Source: Sesamum alatum
Taxonomy: Eukaryota > Streptophyta > Magnoliopsida > Lamiales > Pedaliaceae
Direction of reading: 5' to 3'
NCBI GenBank assembly: GCA_034509735.1
Contig: JACGWO010000012.1
Location: 5,082,367 to 5,146,366 of the forward strand
Length of the DNA: 64,000 bases
The stretch's first letter is position 1; every line of letters starts with the position of its first letter. The notes beneath the pieces are model-generated. The model made no database searches and was not told the origin of the DNA. It saw only the letters and a list, made by a program, of their open reading frames with translations. Position numbers and translations under genes: made by a program. Shown here piece after piece: positions 35,622 to 48,140 of the stretch.

Positions 35622-36740
35622 ACCAAAAAGCCTGGATATATATATTGTACCACTCTTCTGGTGAATACCTTCATCTTGATAGAGTTATCTAAACTTATTC
35701 TATCAATTGTATCTCCACCTGTGGAAACAAGCAATGTTACATCAAGTGATTAGCTTTCGGTAGCAACCGGTTTGATTGCAAATCAACGACGACACGACTC
35801 TCTTTTTTATGCATTTGGGGATTAATTATAAATGTGCCGGATAAATTCCAACTAATTGTTCTTGTGAGTCAATTTTATATGGAAATGGTGGGAATTACAA
35901 ATGACAAAATTTGATCTGTTACTACCCATATCAGAAACAACGTTGGAGCGAAAAAGGGAAAAAGTCTCTCGTATTCCCTGGATTTCAATTGTAAATGCTT
36001 CTTGGCTTTCTTTGGAAAAAAAAAGGATAGTTGATTGTTGAGGAAATTTATTAATACAGGTGATTTGAAAGCAGAATCCGGTTTGTAGGGATGAGAATCT
36101 TGGGGGTGATCTATTAGAGATTGCAGAAATCATTGCGAAAACAGAAGCAAATTGATTAGAGCTTGAAGTGAAGCAATCATCTATGAATATGACTTTTCGG
36201 CTCTTATGATGATAATGATGATCATGTCTTGCTGCATAGTCCCACTTACAATCCAAGCAATGACCAATAGAATAAATTCAAGGATATAACAATGAAAATT
36301 TAAGGAACCCAAAAAGAAGATTAAATTAAATCATAATTTGAACTAATTGTATGACAAGTATATTATGATTGGTAGTGTAATATATTTGTCGTATAATTGA
36401 TGTACAGTTCAAAAAAAGTAACCAATCACATTGTAAGTGTAATTTGGTTCAGCCAAACTTAATTTGAAGAATAAAAACACGAGTTTCAACATCTAACATA
36501 AACAAGAAAAAGATAAGCTTTGTCCTAAATTGGATTAAACAAATGAAAGGAAGAAGAGACAAAATAGAAGAATATTATCAACCTTGTATTAATGCTGCAA
36601 TGATCAAAGCCATCTCTGTCTGATATCTGAGGAAAATGGAGAAGAGAGATAAGATTAGGTTTTGTGTGGAGACATGTCATTGTCATCCTTAGTTCAGGCC
36701 CCCCAATTTTCTAGAAGCTTGTTAAGTCATTTTCAAGGTT
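35622..36740. other. 3' region of the J-domain gene and intergenic DNA
   Basis: No supported gene. The 3' untranslated region probably ends within the first few hundred bases; I see no decisive poly(A) signal. The open frame on the - strand at 35852-36256 has no recognisable domain. Confidence 0.4.
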
Positions 36741-37680
36741 AGTTAACCCCCCCACCCTACCCCACCCCACCCCACCCACCCCACCTCCAAATACACCCAT
36801 TTTATAATGTAGATTATAGATACATTGATGATGAACATGTATCTATATATGATTTTGATGGGAAGGTTTGAAAATGTTGTCCAAGAATGTTTTAGTGTGC
36901 AGGCAACGCAGCAGCAGAGCACAACTTCCTCAGTCAGTCCCACAAACCGCCCTAAAAGAAAGATAGCTATATATTCCCACTTAATTGCTTGGTTTGCACT
37001 GTTACTTGTTTGCTAAAGATTGCAGCAATTAATTCTACTTACTTATTAAATATTGTTAATGGGTTGTATATATATATATAATTAAAATAACTTGATGAGC
37101 ACTAATTAATTCAATTAGCATTATGAAACAATTCACAAAATCTTGCAAGAAATATTACAAAATATGGTCCCATATTAATCCATCAAACTGATGATCATGA
37201 ACCGGCAGAGTGTGAAACGTTTTCCCTTAATTTTATAGGCATGTGGTTTTAATTTTGATGGTGATTCCTTGGAGGACAGTGTTCACACTACTAACACACT
37301 CTCGTCACGCTTTGTTCAGCTGTTAGGACAATTACAGTAATTTTCCTGCAAAAATCATTGTGTCTGTCTACCTTTCAACTCTCATTCATGCATATATTAC
37401 ATGCCAAACAAAACATGCATGCTTCTTACCAATTCATCCTCATACATGTGTGTGTGTGTGTGTGTGTGAAATATGTTGGGTTAATTTGAGTGAATGTTGA
37501 GGTAGAATAGGCTTATTTTTGTGTTGATCATGATAGTGTATGTGTATTTGGGGAATTAATTAATTAATTAAGGGGCTAAATTAAGATGCAAATTCCTAGA
37601 ATGGAGATGGGTGAACAAATTTAAGACAAGGCCCCAGTATTTGTTCTAATGTATGTGTAGTACTCAAGTTGCTACCAATA
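36741..37680. other. Intergenic DNA with low-complexity blocks
   Basis: Holds a C-rich block (about 36749-36786, ccccaccccacc repeats), a TA run (37069-37081) and a TG run (37446-37468). No coding signal found. Confidence 0.5.
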
Positions 37681-37689
37681 TATTGTTAC

Positions 37690-38115
37690 GGCGGTGTCGT
37701 AATTTAAGTTATCTAACGTTTTTGTCCTTTAACGTGTTAGAGTAACTTTTTAATTTGATCTTGTATCTTTTTAATTTTTATAATTTTATTCATTTTTTTT
37801 TACTGGAGTTCACCATTTTCATCGGAAAAATACATGTGCATCTCACGTGACTTTTTGAAGTTAGGTCTACTATTACTATTGGCCAATGTTTATCAGCATT
37901 TTTGTTTTTTAACTTTTTGAGTTAATATTTTGGTCTTGCATTAATTCTTGTCATTTCAATTCTTCTTTTTTCGTCGGAGTTTACCCTTCTCGACGGTGGA
38001 GGTAAACTCCGACAAAAAAACTGAAATCGTGAAAATTAATTAAAAAGATGCAGGACTAATATATTATCCACTAAAATTAAAAGAGAAAAAAATTGCATTT
38101 AACCCTATCATTATT
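37690..38115. mobile_element. Foldback MITE, family 2 copy 1 (approximate ends)
   Basis: The two outer thirds are loosely inverted copies: the left arm has tttttgtcctttaac and ttgtatctttttaattttt, the right arm read backwards has the matching pattern. Inside, gtcggagtttacc (about 37972) pairs with ggtaaactccgac (about 38003). It resembles 40140-40567, with the shared block catgtgc-tctca-gtga. No clean target duplication, so the ends are estimates. Confidence 0.5.
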
Positions 38116-38755
38116 TTGGGTCAAAGACCAAAGTACCAAGACTCAAGTTTTGAGGTAAATTTTCAAACTCAAATAGTGGTACTTAAATTCTTGGAGTAGG
38201 TTGGTAATTCTTAATCATAATCAATCTTTGAAACTTCAAGACTAATAATTATAGGTTATTTCCAACCAAAAGTCACACCCATCTCATTTCCCTAATTTTC
38301 ATAAATTTCTCGAATAATTTCCTTTCATAATGATGATTTAAATATTAATAATCTTACATCTCCCACTATTGTATTTTAATGAACTTTAATTAATTTGGTA
38401 TTTTGACATTAATAGAATGTGGCAAATTTGACTTCTTAACATTTCACATTCAAACTTTCTTACCACTTATTCCGAAAGTGAAACTCAATCAAAAAATCTT
38501 GTAAAGTTAATATATAATATATACAAGAAATAATTATGAGCCCACCCATTTTTGTAAAAACCACTAATATATAACTCATACTTTGATTGCATGTGATAAA
38601 CTATGCAATATCCTTTAATGATGTAATTACGACATTAGTTAAAGTCATCCAAATGTTAATAAATGCCACCTTGTCATTAATTAAAGTAGATTATAATTAT
38701 TACAAGATTAGGGCTTTTTTGCCCTTGCCTCATCATCTTATATATATATAGTTTA

Positions 38756-39174
38756 GGGTTAATTACAATGACTTCCCCTGAAGTTTGGCATAATTATAAA
38801 TACCCTCTCATTATTTCAAAAATTACAAATATCCCCTTTTGAGGTTTGTAATTTTTAACCAAGGGCATGAAATGGTCTATTTTGCCCTTGATTTTTTTTT
38901 AAAAAAAAGATTGTAGAAAAATTAGCTAAGACAAATTACATTAGTGCTTCCCTGTGGAAAAAACGTAAGAAATCTCTCATTGGCTTTTTTTTGAAAATTT
39001 TAAAAAATAACTTAATTTGCATAAGGTCATTTTGGTCAGTTCACCCATAAAAATGGATGAAAATGGGTTATTTGTTAGACGATTACAAAATTCAAGAGCG
39101 TATTTATAATTTTTGAAATAATGAGAGAGTATGTAATTATGCCAAATATCAGAAAAAATCATTGTAATTCACCT
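38756..39174. mobile_element. Mutator-like MITE, family 3 copy 1
   Basis: Terminal inverted repeats of about 85 bp: the left arm (gggttaattacaatga, tttggcataattataaatac, ctctcattatttcaaaaatta) reappears inverted at 39080-39174. The 9-bp flanks TATAGTTTA at 38747-38755 and 39175-39183 are identical. Long inverted repeats and an exact 9-bp duplication identify a non-autonomous Mutator-type element. No protein is encoded. Confidence 0.88.
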
Positions 39175-39648
39175 TATAGTTTAACTGCAGTGTGACAGTG
39201 TTGGTAGCTGCACATGACCCCATGAATGTTCTTTTGACACGCATGGAAGTGTGTGTTTAGAAAAAGTTAAAATTTTCTTTTTTAAGTATTATATGACAAT
39301 TAGGGCCATAATTGCAGGTTAGCATTGTTAATTTTGGTTAGTTAATTTATATGTCCTTTTGAGGCTGAAATGATTAATAAATCTAATCCAACTTGTTTAT
39401 TTAATTAATTAATTAATTAATCAAATCTAGTGACAGGAGAAGGGTCCATCGATCGCTTACTCTATATAGTTTATTATATTCCTTTTTATTCAGAAATTTG
39501 AAGATAAAAAGAATTCAACTCAGTAAAAATTGCCCCAAAGGATAGGTCGGTAGATCGTGCAAGATATGTGATAATTTTCTCAGATTGAAATTAAAAACAT
39601 TGCTTAATGTTCTTGGTAGGTCCAGATAATAGTGATTAATTTTAAATT

Positions 39649-39904
39649 GGGTCAAGTGCAATTTGACTCCCTGTATTAACCAAAAAGAGCAATTATCCCC
39701 CTGTGAAAAAATAATTAGCAATTTATTCCCCTGTATTATTCAAAATGCAGCAAACAACCCCCTCACAGAGGGTATTTTGCTATGTTTTTAGGGGGTTTTT
39801 TGCTCTATTTTTTAAAATACAGGGGATAAATTGCTATTTATTTTTTTATAGGGATTTTTTTTACACATTTTGCATATCACAAGGGGGGTAATTGCATTTT
39901 TTCC
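39649..39904. mobile_element. Mutator-like MITE, family 4
   Basis: A 256-bp foldback whose two halves are inverted copies (agcaatttattcccctgtatt against its inverse at about 39800-39835). Flanks ATTTTAAATT at 39639-39648 and 39905-39914 are identical over 10 bp, of which 9 are probably the target duplication. Confidence 0.85.
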
Positions 39905-40139
39905 ATTTTAAATTAAATAGAGTTGAATTTCAATTAATAGTACCACTTAAGTATGACTTCTCTGGCCCATGAAGCCTAGCCCAATTGACGAAGTTGAGAC
40001 TCTATGATTTTAAGGTCGTGAGCTCGAACTCCACCAACGTGTGAGTCATTTTACTTTAATAGTAGGTGTTGATTAAATAAAATATTAAATATTATTGATG
40101 ATTAAAATATGATTGTTATAGTTGTCGTTGTTAAATATA

Positions 40140-40567
40140 TATATTTGACATGATTTGTTTTAAAAAATAATAATTCATCATTTAACTTTTTATGGTAGTA
40201 TTTTGTACCTATATCTTTTTAATTTTCGTGATTTTAGTTTCTTTTTTCATCGGAGTTCATCATTCTTTTCGGAAAGATGCATGTGCCTCTCATGTGATAT
40301 TTTAATATTGGTGATTTTGTTTCTATTGGTCAATTTCTACCAGCATTTTTGTCCTTTAACTTTCTATGATAGCATTTTGATCCTGCTTTTTTTAAATTTT
40401 CAAGATTTCAGTCATTTTTTCGTCAGAGTTTACCCTTCACTCTGACAAACATAGGGACTGAAATTACTAAAATTAAAAAGGTGCAAGACAAAATACTGTT
40501 CTAAAAAATTAAAGAACGAAAATACAAAATAACCTAAGTTACGGGAACAAAAATGCATTTAATCCTT
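40140..40567. mobile_element. Foldback MITE, family 2 copy 2 (approximate ends)
   Basis: Shares with 37690-38115 the left-arm blocks catttaactttt and tatctttttaattttcgtgat, the internal ttcatcggagttca and the right-arm gcatttaa end. The right arm is inverted relative to the left. No sure target duplication. Confidence 0.5.
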
Positions 40568-41131
40568 AGTTCCAACATGTTCTTTAGTTGAGATTGATTT
40601 AATAAAAGAAGAAAAGCAACTTTCCGACCAAACCAAATAAAGTTCCCATCAAGAAATAATAGGACAACATCCCACTTTATCAATTAGTATTACATAATTC
40701 ATTTTCAAGAAATATATACATATATATATGCATGTCCCATTAATTACTTACTACTATAAACAGCACTGTAATAATTGTGATAAATATCTAGGCTAATAAA
40801 GACATAAAACCCATGGACCATATATATATATATATATTATCATATATTATTACCTCATCCAATTTATTTTCTTGAATTATTAATTTATTTTATTTTGATA
40901 TGATGGAAGGGTTGGTGAAAATTACTTGTGAACCCCCAATCAACAATTGGATCATGTGTGTCTCAACCGTGACATGTAAGTAGCCGCAAAGTTCTTCTCC
41001 ATCACCATTATTAATTCCTTACTTCTTTTTCCATAATTAGCATTTATTTTGTTTTGAATAATTTCATTGATTATTCATCATAATTCCTATATATATTAAT
41101 TCTGATAAAAGTATAATCACTGTTTTTTATA

Positions 41132-41531
41132 GGATAAATTACAGCTATCTCTCTTAAGGTTTAGTATAATTACAAATACTCACTTATTGTTTAAAAAATT
41201 ACAAATATCCCCTGAGGTTTATAACCATATAACAAATAACTCATTTTCATCCATTTTTATAGATGAACGGACGAAAATGCCCTTATGCACTGAATTATTT
41301 TTTTATTTAATTCTTAAAATCTTTTTGAACTACAATGCGTGGGAGAAGTTTTTTACACAGAGGAACAATAATGCAGTTTGTTTCGCTTGATTTTTTTACA
41401 ATTTTAATAAAAAGTTAAAGGGCAAAATGATCAATTTCAAGCATTGGTTAAAAATTACAAACCTCAGGAGTATTTATAATTTTTCTAACAATAAGCATGT
41501 ATTTGTAATTATAAGTGACTGTAATTTACCC
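41132..41531. mobile_element. Mutator-like MITE, family 3 copy 2
   Basis: The left arm (ggataaattacag, tagtataattacaaatactca, acaaatatcccctgaggttt) is inverted at 41445-41531. The motifs match 38756-39174, so both belong to one family. The flanks are T-rich and the target duplication cannot be read safely. Confidence 0.78.
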
Positions 41532-42309
41532 TTTTTTTTTTATATATACTCGATTTATATAAGAAAAATCGTTCGTGTATCTGCACACGTATTTATACAC
41601 TATGTAATTAATGAGTATTATGAAGTATATATGACTACATCTATATTGTACGTATTTTCGGGAGATTTGGACAGTAAGAATATGTATATATATATATATA
41701 TACTATGTTTAATTTTAGATAACATTACTTTACATAATAAAATAAGGGTGTCTGAAAATTTTACGTAAAGCTGCTGTTTTCTCTACTTATTTTTTTACAA
41801 GGGTTTTTGTGTGGTTAGGATTTACCCTAATTATTTTAATTCATGTCCTTTTTGTTTCGAGTCATACATGTATGGTCAGAATTAAATCTAATATTTTTCA
41901 ATTATCTTTAAAACTGTAAAATAATAAATTATACTCTTGCAACACACTCAAACTTCATTTTATAAAATTGAGGTGAGATTAATTTTATAATGGGAAAGTA
42001 TTTGAAAAGCCAAAAAGTGCACATTTTTTTATTTTCCATCTCTTCTCTTCTTTATTTATATATATATTTCATTATTTTTCTTGGGGGGACATCTGTCCTT
42101 CACTCTTTCTGTTTTTGGGTCGTAACCAAAAAAAAAAAAAAAAAAAGTACAATTTGAATCTTCTCGAAAAATATTGGGACCAAATTCCGACCAGATCAAA
42201 CCTATGCAACCCCAGAAATCAACGGTTTTTTTTGGCATCACATTGTCGGGTTGTCCTTTGAATTTTTTGTACACCCGTTTTCTTGAAATCCTCTCTCTTT
42301 TTTTTTTCC

Positions 42310-42352
<43 letters not shown>

Positions 42353-42493
42353 TTCAATCAATAACTCAAGACTATCGAGTTAAATTCACAGTACCATCGA
42401 TATTTTACAAATTACGTATATAAATAATTCCGCATACTTTTTATTTGAAGAATTAAAATACATGACATTAATCGTACAACTGCTGGGTGCTTG
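41532..42493. other. AT-rich intergenic DNA with simple repeats
   Basis: Contains a TA run (41688-41702), an A run (42128-42146) and an AAT/ATA trinucleotide run of about 14 units (42310-42352). No gene seen. Confidence 0.6.
42310..42352. repeat. AAT trinucleotide microsatellite
   Basis: About 14 aat units in intergenic DNA. Confidence 0.92.
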
Positions 42494-42776
42494 CACTACA
42501 AGAAAATGACTTAATAATTACGAAAAAATTTAATGATAAAATCAACATCGAGCTAATTAACAAACAAACTTTTCGTTGCTAATCAACACTATTTAATATA
42601 TATATATATATTAAATAATTCATTGTTAAATTCATTAGTAAGTAAATTTTATTGTTAAAAATATTATCAAATAAAATTTTCATATTAAATAAAATAAATT
42701 AGCAAAGAAAATTTTACTTACTAATTAATTCGACGCTAATATTTTTTTGTTGCTATTCAATAATTTTGTTGTAGTA
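42494..42776. mobile_element. CACTA-type MITE
   Basis: Starts CACTACAAGAAAAT, the hallmark end of plant CACTA (En/Spm) transposons, and ends attttgttgtagta, its near-perfect inverse with the last base changed. Flanked by TTG at 42491-42493 and 42777-42779, the 3-bp target duplication expected of this superfamily. 283 bp, AT-rich, non-coding. Confidence 0.85.
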
Positions 42777-42839
42777 TTGGTGAGCTTATAAGCATAAAAC
42801 ATTGTGAAAGTGCAAATGATTAGGTTAGTGAGTTAGACA

Positions 42840-43429
42840 GTTGGGCTCCTCCCACGTGTCAACCCACAAGTGGTGCCAATTGGGAAAGGGCGGCGCACCC
42901 AGCAGACAAAACCTAGCTGGACTACTGTGGGTTGATGAGCATCAGCACACAATATAGACACACTCACACACAGAGACATATTTGCATATGTTATTACATA
43001 GAGGTTTTTAATTAGTGCTTAGCAGAAATGTGAGAAAAGACAAGTAATTTTCCTAATAAGGGGGGGGTGGGCGTGAGAATTTGGTGTCACGCCGCCCAAA
43101 CAGACCTTTGATCCAATCCAATGTATACATCCACCAGCCACCCCCACCCCCACGCGTAATCAATATAATTTGTATCTATATGTATGTATATTTCTTGCAT
43201 TACATATATATATATGTGTGTGTTTGTGGGTTGAGTGACATTGAATATTGTAATAAATATATTAGTATATTTGTAGTGTCTCCATCTGCTTATCATATAA
43301 ATATACATCCTCAACCATCCCTCTCATCACCAACATTAACCAACGTTTCATTCTCACTTCTTACCCCATTCACTTCACCAATATATATCATCAAACTCTC
43401 TACCTATATATACAAACACCAACAAACCC

Positions 43430-43465
<36 letters not shown>

Positions 43466-43500
43466 GTGCAGTTCAAGAACGGATCGGGATTCGATCAAAC
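42840..43500 (+). promoter_or_regulatory. Putative promoter and 5' UTR start of the VND7-like gene
   Basis: A G-box-like cacgtgtc occurs at 42853. A TATA-like ctatatata lies at 43403-43411, followed by a CT microsatellite (43429-43466) of the kind often found in plant 5' UTRs. A possible 5' UTR intron runs from about 43509 (ttgtg|GTTAGT) to 44131 (attcAG), which would bring the leader next to the ATG at 44164. All inferred from motifs. Confidence 0.4.
43429..43466. repeat. CT microsatellite in the VND7-like leader
   Basis: About 19 CT units with one interruption (ctttct). It lies just past the TATA-like box, so it probably sits in the 5' untranslated leader. Confidence 0.85.
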
Positions 43501-44163
43501 TTAATTTGTGGTTAGTATTTTCTTGAATTTGAAACTTTAATGCATATATATATATATGGTTGCATGAGGGGCTTGTGTTGTTCTCCATGGTTGTCGTTGT
43601 GGAAATTAAGGGGACTTTCTTGATTTTAGATACCTCAATGAATCAACCATGTTTGAACTAGCTCTGTCGTGTAAGAAAAATTGATAAACATGATGTTTGG
43701 AATAAGGGTAAGGGTATAGAGGGGTGTGAAAACCCATAGTGCACCTGCAGGAGGAAGCATGGAGTGGAATGTACTCAAAGAAATGCCCCATCTCTCTCAT
43801 CTAAACACAAAGTCAATTTCTACGGCCACCATAGCCTTAATTCTAGTACTATTATTACATGCAACTTCTGAGTGAATATACATATGTACATGTTTTGTGG
43901 GGTGGGGGTGGGGGGTACCACATTTGGTCTGCCATATATCTATATTGTCCTGATCAAATTTCAAACACATGCAGCAGCATTGTTGGGGCCATCATTCCGT
44001 TGTCCTCACGAATGGATATGAAACAAATCATCACAATTTTCACATCAAACACTACTAATTGTGTGAATTTTACTCTTTTTTCATCAAAATCATGGCTTTT
44101 ATAAAGAACAAGAACAAATATCTATAATTCAGGTTATTATTTGTTTTCTAAGTTGAACTGATC

Positions 44164-45570
44164 ATGGTCATCTCAGAACATATGGAAATGGAGTCATGTG
44201 TGCCTCCCGGCTTTCGATTTCACCCCACCGAGGAAGAACTGGTCGGCTACTATCTCAAGAGAAAGGTTAACTCTCTCAAGATCGATCTTGATGTCATCAT
44301 CGACATTGATCTCTACAGAATCGAGCCATGGGACATTCAAGGTATTCATACGTACTAAGCTTCTTTTCTTGGACTAGCTAGATTAATGGTTTCTGATCTT
44401 GTGTCTGAATATATATACATTTTCTTCTTGCTTACAGACAAGTGTAAACTGGGATATGAAGAGCAGAACGAGTGGTATTTCTTCAGCCACAAGGACAGGA
44501 AGTATCCGACTGGGACGAGAACCAACAGGGCCACGACTGCTGGTTTCTGGAAGGCCACCGGAAGGGACAAGGCCGTGCTTTCAAAGGATAGAATCATAGG
44601 CATGAGAAAGACCTTGGTCTTCTACAAAGGACGAGCACCCAACGGGAGGAAAACCGATTGGATCATGCATGAGTATCGCCTCCAGACATCTGAACATGCT
44701 CCTCCTCAGGTAACCTTGTGTGTGTGTAAGCTTGTGTATCACACTTGCTCGATAATTAGTTTGCCCTATTTTATGTGTAGGACGTTTTTTCTATATGGGC
44801 AATGATTTCAAACATGACAGCCGTTCTTTCTTAAAGCACTTTCTGAGGTTGAAAAATGCAGCAGATGTAAGAAGAACATATAACTAACCAAACTAAGTCA
44901 CAAACTAATGGATTAAACTAAGACAAGCTTGTAATTAAAAGGAATGACAAAGTGAAGTTATATTTTAGTACATTGATCAGCATGCTCGAAAAGTTAGAAG
45001 CTTATCTGATTAGATGAGTGCAAACAGGAAGAAGGATGGGTCGTTTGCCGGGCATTCAAGAAGCCGAATCCAAGTCATAAACAAGGTTTTGAAGCTTGGA
45101 ACAACGCTTACTATATCAGAAACAGCAGCAACTACAGGCTCCCATCATACCCCACCACCTCAAGTACTATAATGCATAATAATTTCGATTCGTCCCTTAA
45201 TCAAGGGACAACGAGCAATTTTCATCAGTCCTCGTTTCCAGCGGAGAGTACTCTCAAGTCTAGCCACAGCCCTTTTGAAAGCCAAGTGGTTGAGCTTCCA
45301 AAGCTTGACAGCCCCTCAATTTCAACGAGTTTTGCAACGAACGATACTAATTTCGAGCATAGTTTTGTGGCCAATGATCAGGAGACTGAAGATGAGAAGA
45401 GCAACTTTGGTAACCAATTCAGTGATTGGAATAAGCTACTTGCAACTCAAGTCAATGGAGTGTCATCATATGCATACACAAACATGGCCTTACTCCCCCA
45501 CAGTGATGATGAGTTAGATGCTCAAAATCATTTAAGCCATGTTCTTGATCAATGCTTTCCTGACTTATAG
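44164..45570 (+). CDS. VND7: NAC-domain transcription factor, VND7-like
   Basis: Exons 44164-44341, 44438-44709 and 45028-45570, GT-AG junctions, 330 residues (Arabidopsis VND7 has 324). Residues 13-165 form the NAC domain: [96 protein letters not shown] and [13 protein letters not shown]. The two introns sit where NAC genes of this group have them. The variable tail keeps VND7-like patches: ELPKLDSPS, a W-x-LLATQV segment and the terminal CFPDL. In Arabidopsis VND7 switches on xylem vessel differentiation, secondary walls and cell death, acting in the nucleus as a dimer. The start at 44164 is the first in-frame ATG; 44182 or 44188 would remove six or eight residues. Orthology is inferred from memory of the family. 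Confidence 0.93.
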
Positions 45571-46199
45571 CTAGAATGCATTCACATAGAGTTTTTATTT
45601 AATAGTTTGTAAAAATAACAGACTTTTGTGTTTTGTCAACTGAAAATCCATCAAAGGGCAAGCTTTTTGTCTGAAAAAGCTTCCCCAAGTCGTCGGGACA
45701 TAGGCTAAATTCTTGGTTTTTGATTCTTGACTGTTCTTGTTCTGAGCAATTGTGAATTTCATATACATGTTATTGCAGTCTGCCTCATGAATCATTCTTT
45801 TCTCAGAGTTTTGTTGTTAGATTCTGTACCATCAATCGGTCCATACAAATTATAGAATATGGCGATGTCTCGTTAATAAGACAAACACAAGGATAAAAGA
45901 AACTGAATATATCCTAATTAAGACAGCAATGTCTTTAATTAGTTATATTGAAATACCACATTTTGTCATGACTCAAAAATGCTGCAGCGTTAGTACTACA
46001 TTCCCAAACTCTTTCGTATTTCGTCTCTCGATAAATACTTTATTTTGTCTTGTTTTCTGCCTCATAGATTGCCAAATGCAGGCCAAGAATTCAATTCTCA
46101 TGAAGCCTTCCTATCCTATATATACTCCATTCCAGGACTTCTCCAAGGCATACTCACTTCACATATTCAATACTTGTAGTTGCTCACAAGGATTTAAGT
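45571..46199 (+). promoter_or_regulatory. VND7-like 3' UTR and P450 promoter
   Basis: A compact 629-bp intergenic stretch between two genes on the same strand. A TATA box ctatatatac lies at 46116-46125, 75-84 bp before the P450 ATG, a normal plant spacing. No other gene fits here. Confidence 0.65.
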
Positions 46200-47805
46200 A
46201 TGGATCAGGCCTTCTTACCATATGTTCTTCCACTTGTACTTCTTCCTCTCTCCATCTATCTCTTCTTGTTAATCAATAAAAAGGGTTCTGAAAAATCGAA
46301 AAACCTGCCTCCCGGCTCAAGGGGTTGGCCGATGCTGGGAGAAAACATGGAGTTTGCCCTGTTAGGCCCTCAGAAGTTCGTCAAGGATAGGATGGAGAAA
46401 TACTCACCGGATGTGTTCAAAACCTCATTGTTAGGAGAAAAAATGGCCATATTCTGTGGTGCACAAGGTAACAAGTTCCTTTTCATGAATGAGAACAAAC
46501 TTCTGACTTCCTGGTGGCCACAATCAATGAAGAAAGCCTTGCTGTTTCCTGAATTTGTCGAGAGTAACTTGAAGGAAGTATCGGCCTTAAAGCGTAGCTT
46601 TCACCACGACATTCTCAAGCCTGAGGCCTTAAAACAGTACATACCAGTGATGGATGCTCTGGCTCGTGAGCATTTGGATAACGACTGGACCCCCAATTCT
46701 GTTGTCAAAGTTTTCCCCCTGTCGAAGAAGTACACCTTTGAGCTGGCGTGTAGATTGTTCCTAAGTGTGGTTGATCCCGAGGATATAAAGAGGTTGTCCG
46801 ATCCCTTTACTCTTGTGACAAACGGCATGTTCTCCGTCCCTATAGATTTTCCAGGAACGGCCTACAATCGTGCTATCAAAGGAGGCAAAATGGTGCGCGA
46901 AGAGCTTATGAGGATCATCACAGAGAGGAGGAAGGAGCTGATGCAGAAAAAGGAGACCGAGGGTCGAGACCTATTGTCCAAGATGCTACTTGTGACAGAT
47001 GAAGATGGCCAGTTCTTGAGTGAAATGGAGATTTCTAACAACATCATCGGTCTGCTCGTGGCTAGCTTTGAGACGACGAGCTCTGCAGTCACTGCGGTCA
47101 TGAATTACCTTGCTGAACTACCCCACATCTACAAACAGGTACTTGAAGGTAAACAACTAATCACTTCTATATAGCCTCTACCATCACTGATCTGACAAGA
47201 AAAGGACTAATTACCTTATGGACACATCTTCACAGAGCAAATGGAGATTGCAAAATCAAAGGGTCCTGATGAGCTATTGACATGGGAAGATATCGAGAAG
47301 ATGAAGTACTCGTGGAACGTGGCACGTGAATCACTCAGGTTAACCCCACCGGCCCAAGGAGCATTCAGAGAGACCACAACAGAGTTCACTTATGCTGGTT
47401 TCACCATCCCTAAAGGATGGAAGGTACATAACAATATCCAAATAACTATTCTAACCATCAACTCATCGCCCGTCTTGCTTAACTCTTCGTTCTCTCAACG
47501 TGCAGACATTCTGGACGGTGCATTCATCACACAAGAATCCCAAGTACTTCCCTGAACCAGAAAAGTTCGACCCGTCCAGGTTTGAGGGAAGCGGACCGGC
47601 TCCTTACACGTTCGTGCCTTTTGGAGGGGGGCCACGGATGTGTCCCGGAAAAGAGTATGCTAGGCTGGAAGTCTTGGTGTTCATGCACAATGTGGTGAGA
47701 AGGTTCAAACTTGAGAAGGCCATCCCAAATGAGAAGATAGTCTTCCACGCTTCGCCTACACCGGCCTACGGGCTTCCGGTTCACCTCCATCCTCATGAGA
47801 AATAA
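46200..47805 (+). CDS. Cytochrome P450, CYP716 family-like
   Basis: Exons 46200-47148, 47236-47423 and 47506-47805 with GT-AG introns; 478 residues, the usual CYP716 length. The N-terminal hydrophobic anchor (residues 5-26) is followed by the proline-rich hinge [13 protein letters not shown]. The I-helix reads ASFETTS near residue 290, the K-helix ESLRL carries ExxR, and the haem loop [17 protein letters not shown] has the ligand Cys. [20 protein letters not shown] and [16 protein letters not shown] are near-diagnostic for CYP716. Family members (for example CYP716A) oxidise beta-amyrin or related triterpenes, often at C-28, at the endoplasmic reticulum with a reductase partner. The I-helix lacks the common GGHDT form, so the subfamily and substrate may differ from CYP716A. 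Confidence 0.93.
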
Positions 47806-48096
47806 ATCCTTCTGGCAGTGTTGTGCCACCGCCTTTATACACTGAGAAGATGTTGTATTCCATTATATGTTTGTTGTTTTCTGGTTTTGGTTGACAATAA
47901 TCTGTGAAAAACAGAGCTGAGAATGTAAGAAACAGAGATGAAGTATGATGAAATGTGGTTGTGTACAAGTTGGAGAACTTGTATTCTAACTATGTTTCTT
48001 TGAGATTAGTTGTTTCTATTTGTCCCAATACAAGAATGTCATTGATGTTTCTATTCCCTCTCTCCCCCTCCCCCTTTCTTTCTTTCTTTCTTTCTT

Positions 48097-48140
<44 letters not shown>

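Noticed and set aside
35852..36256. 134-codon - strand open frame
   Set aside because: No domain, low-complexity residues, and it lies in the 3' region of a + strand gene.
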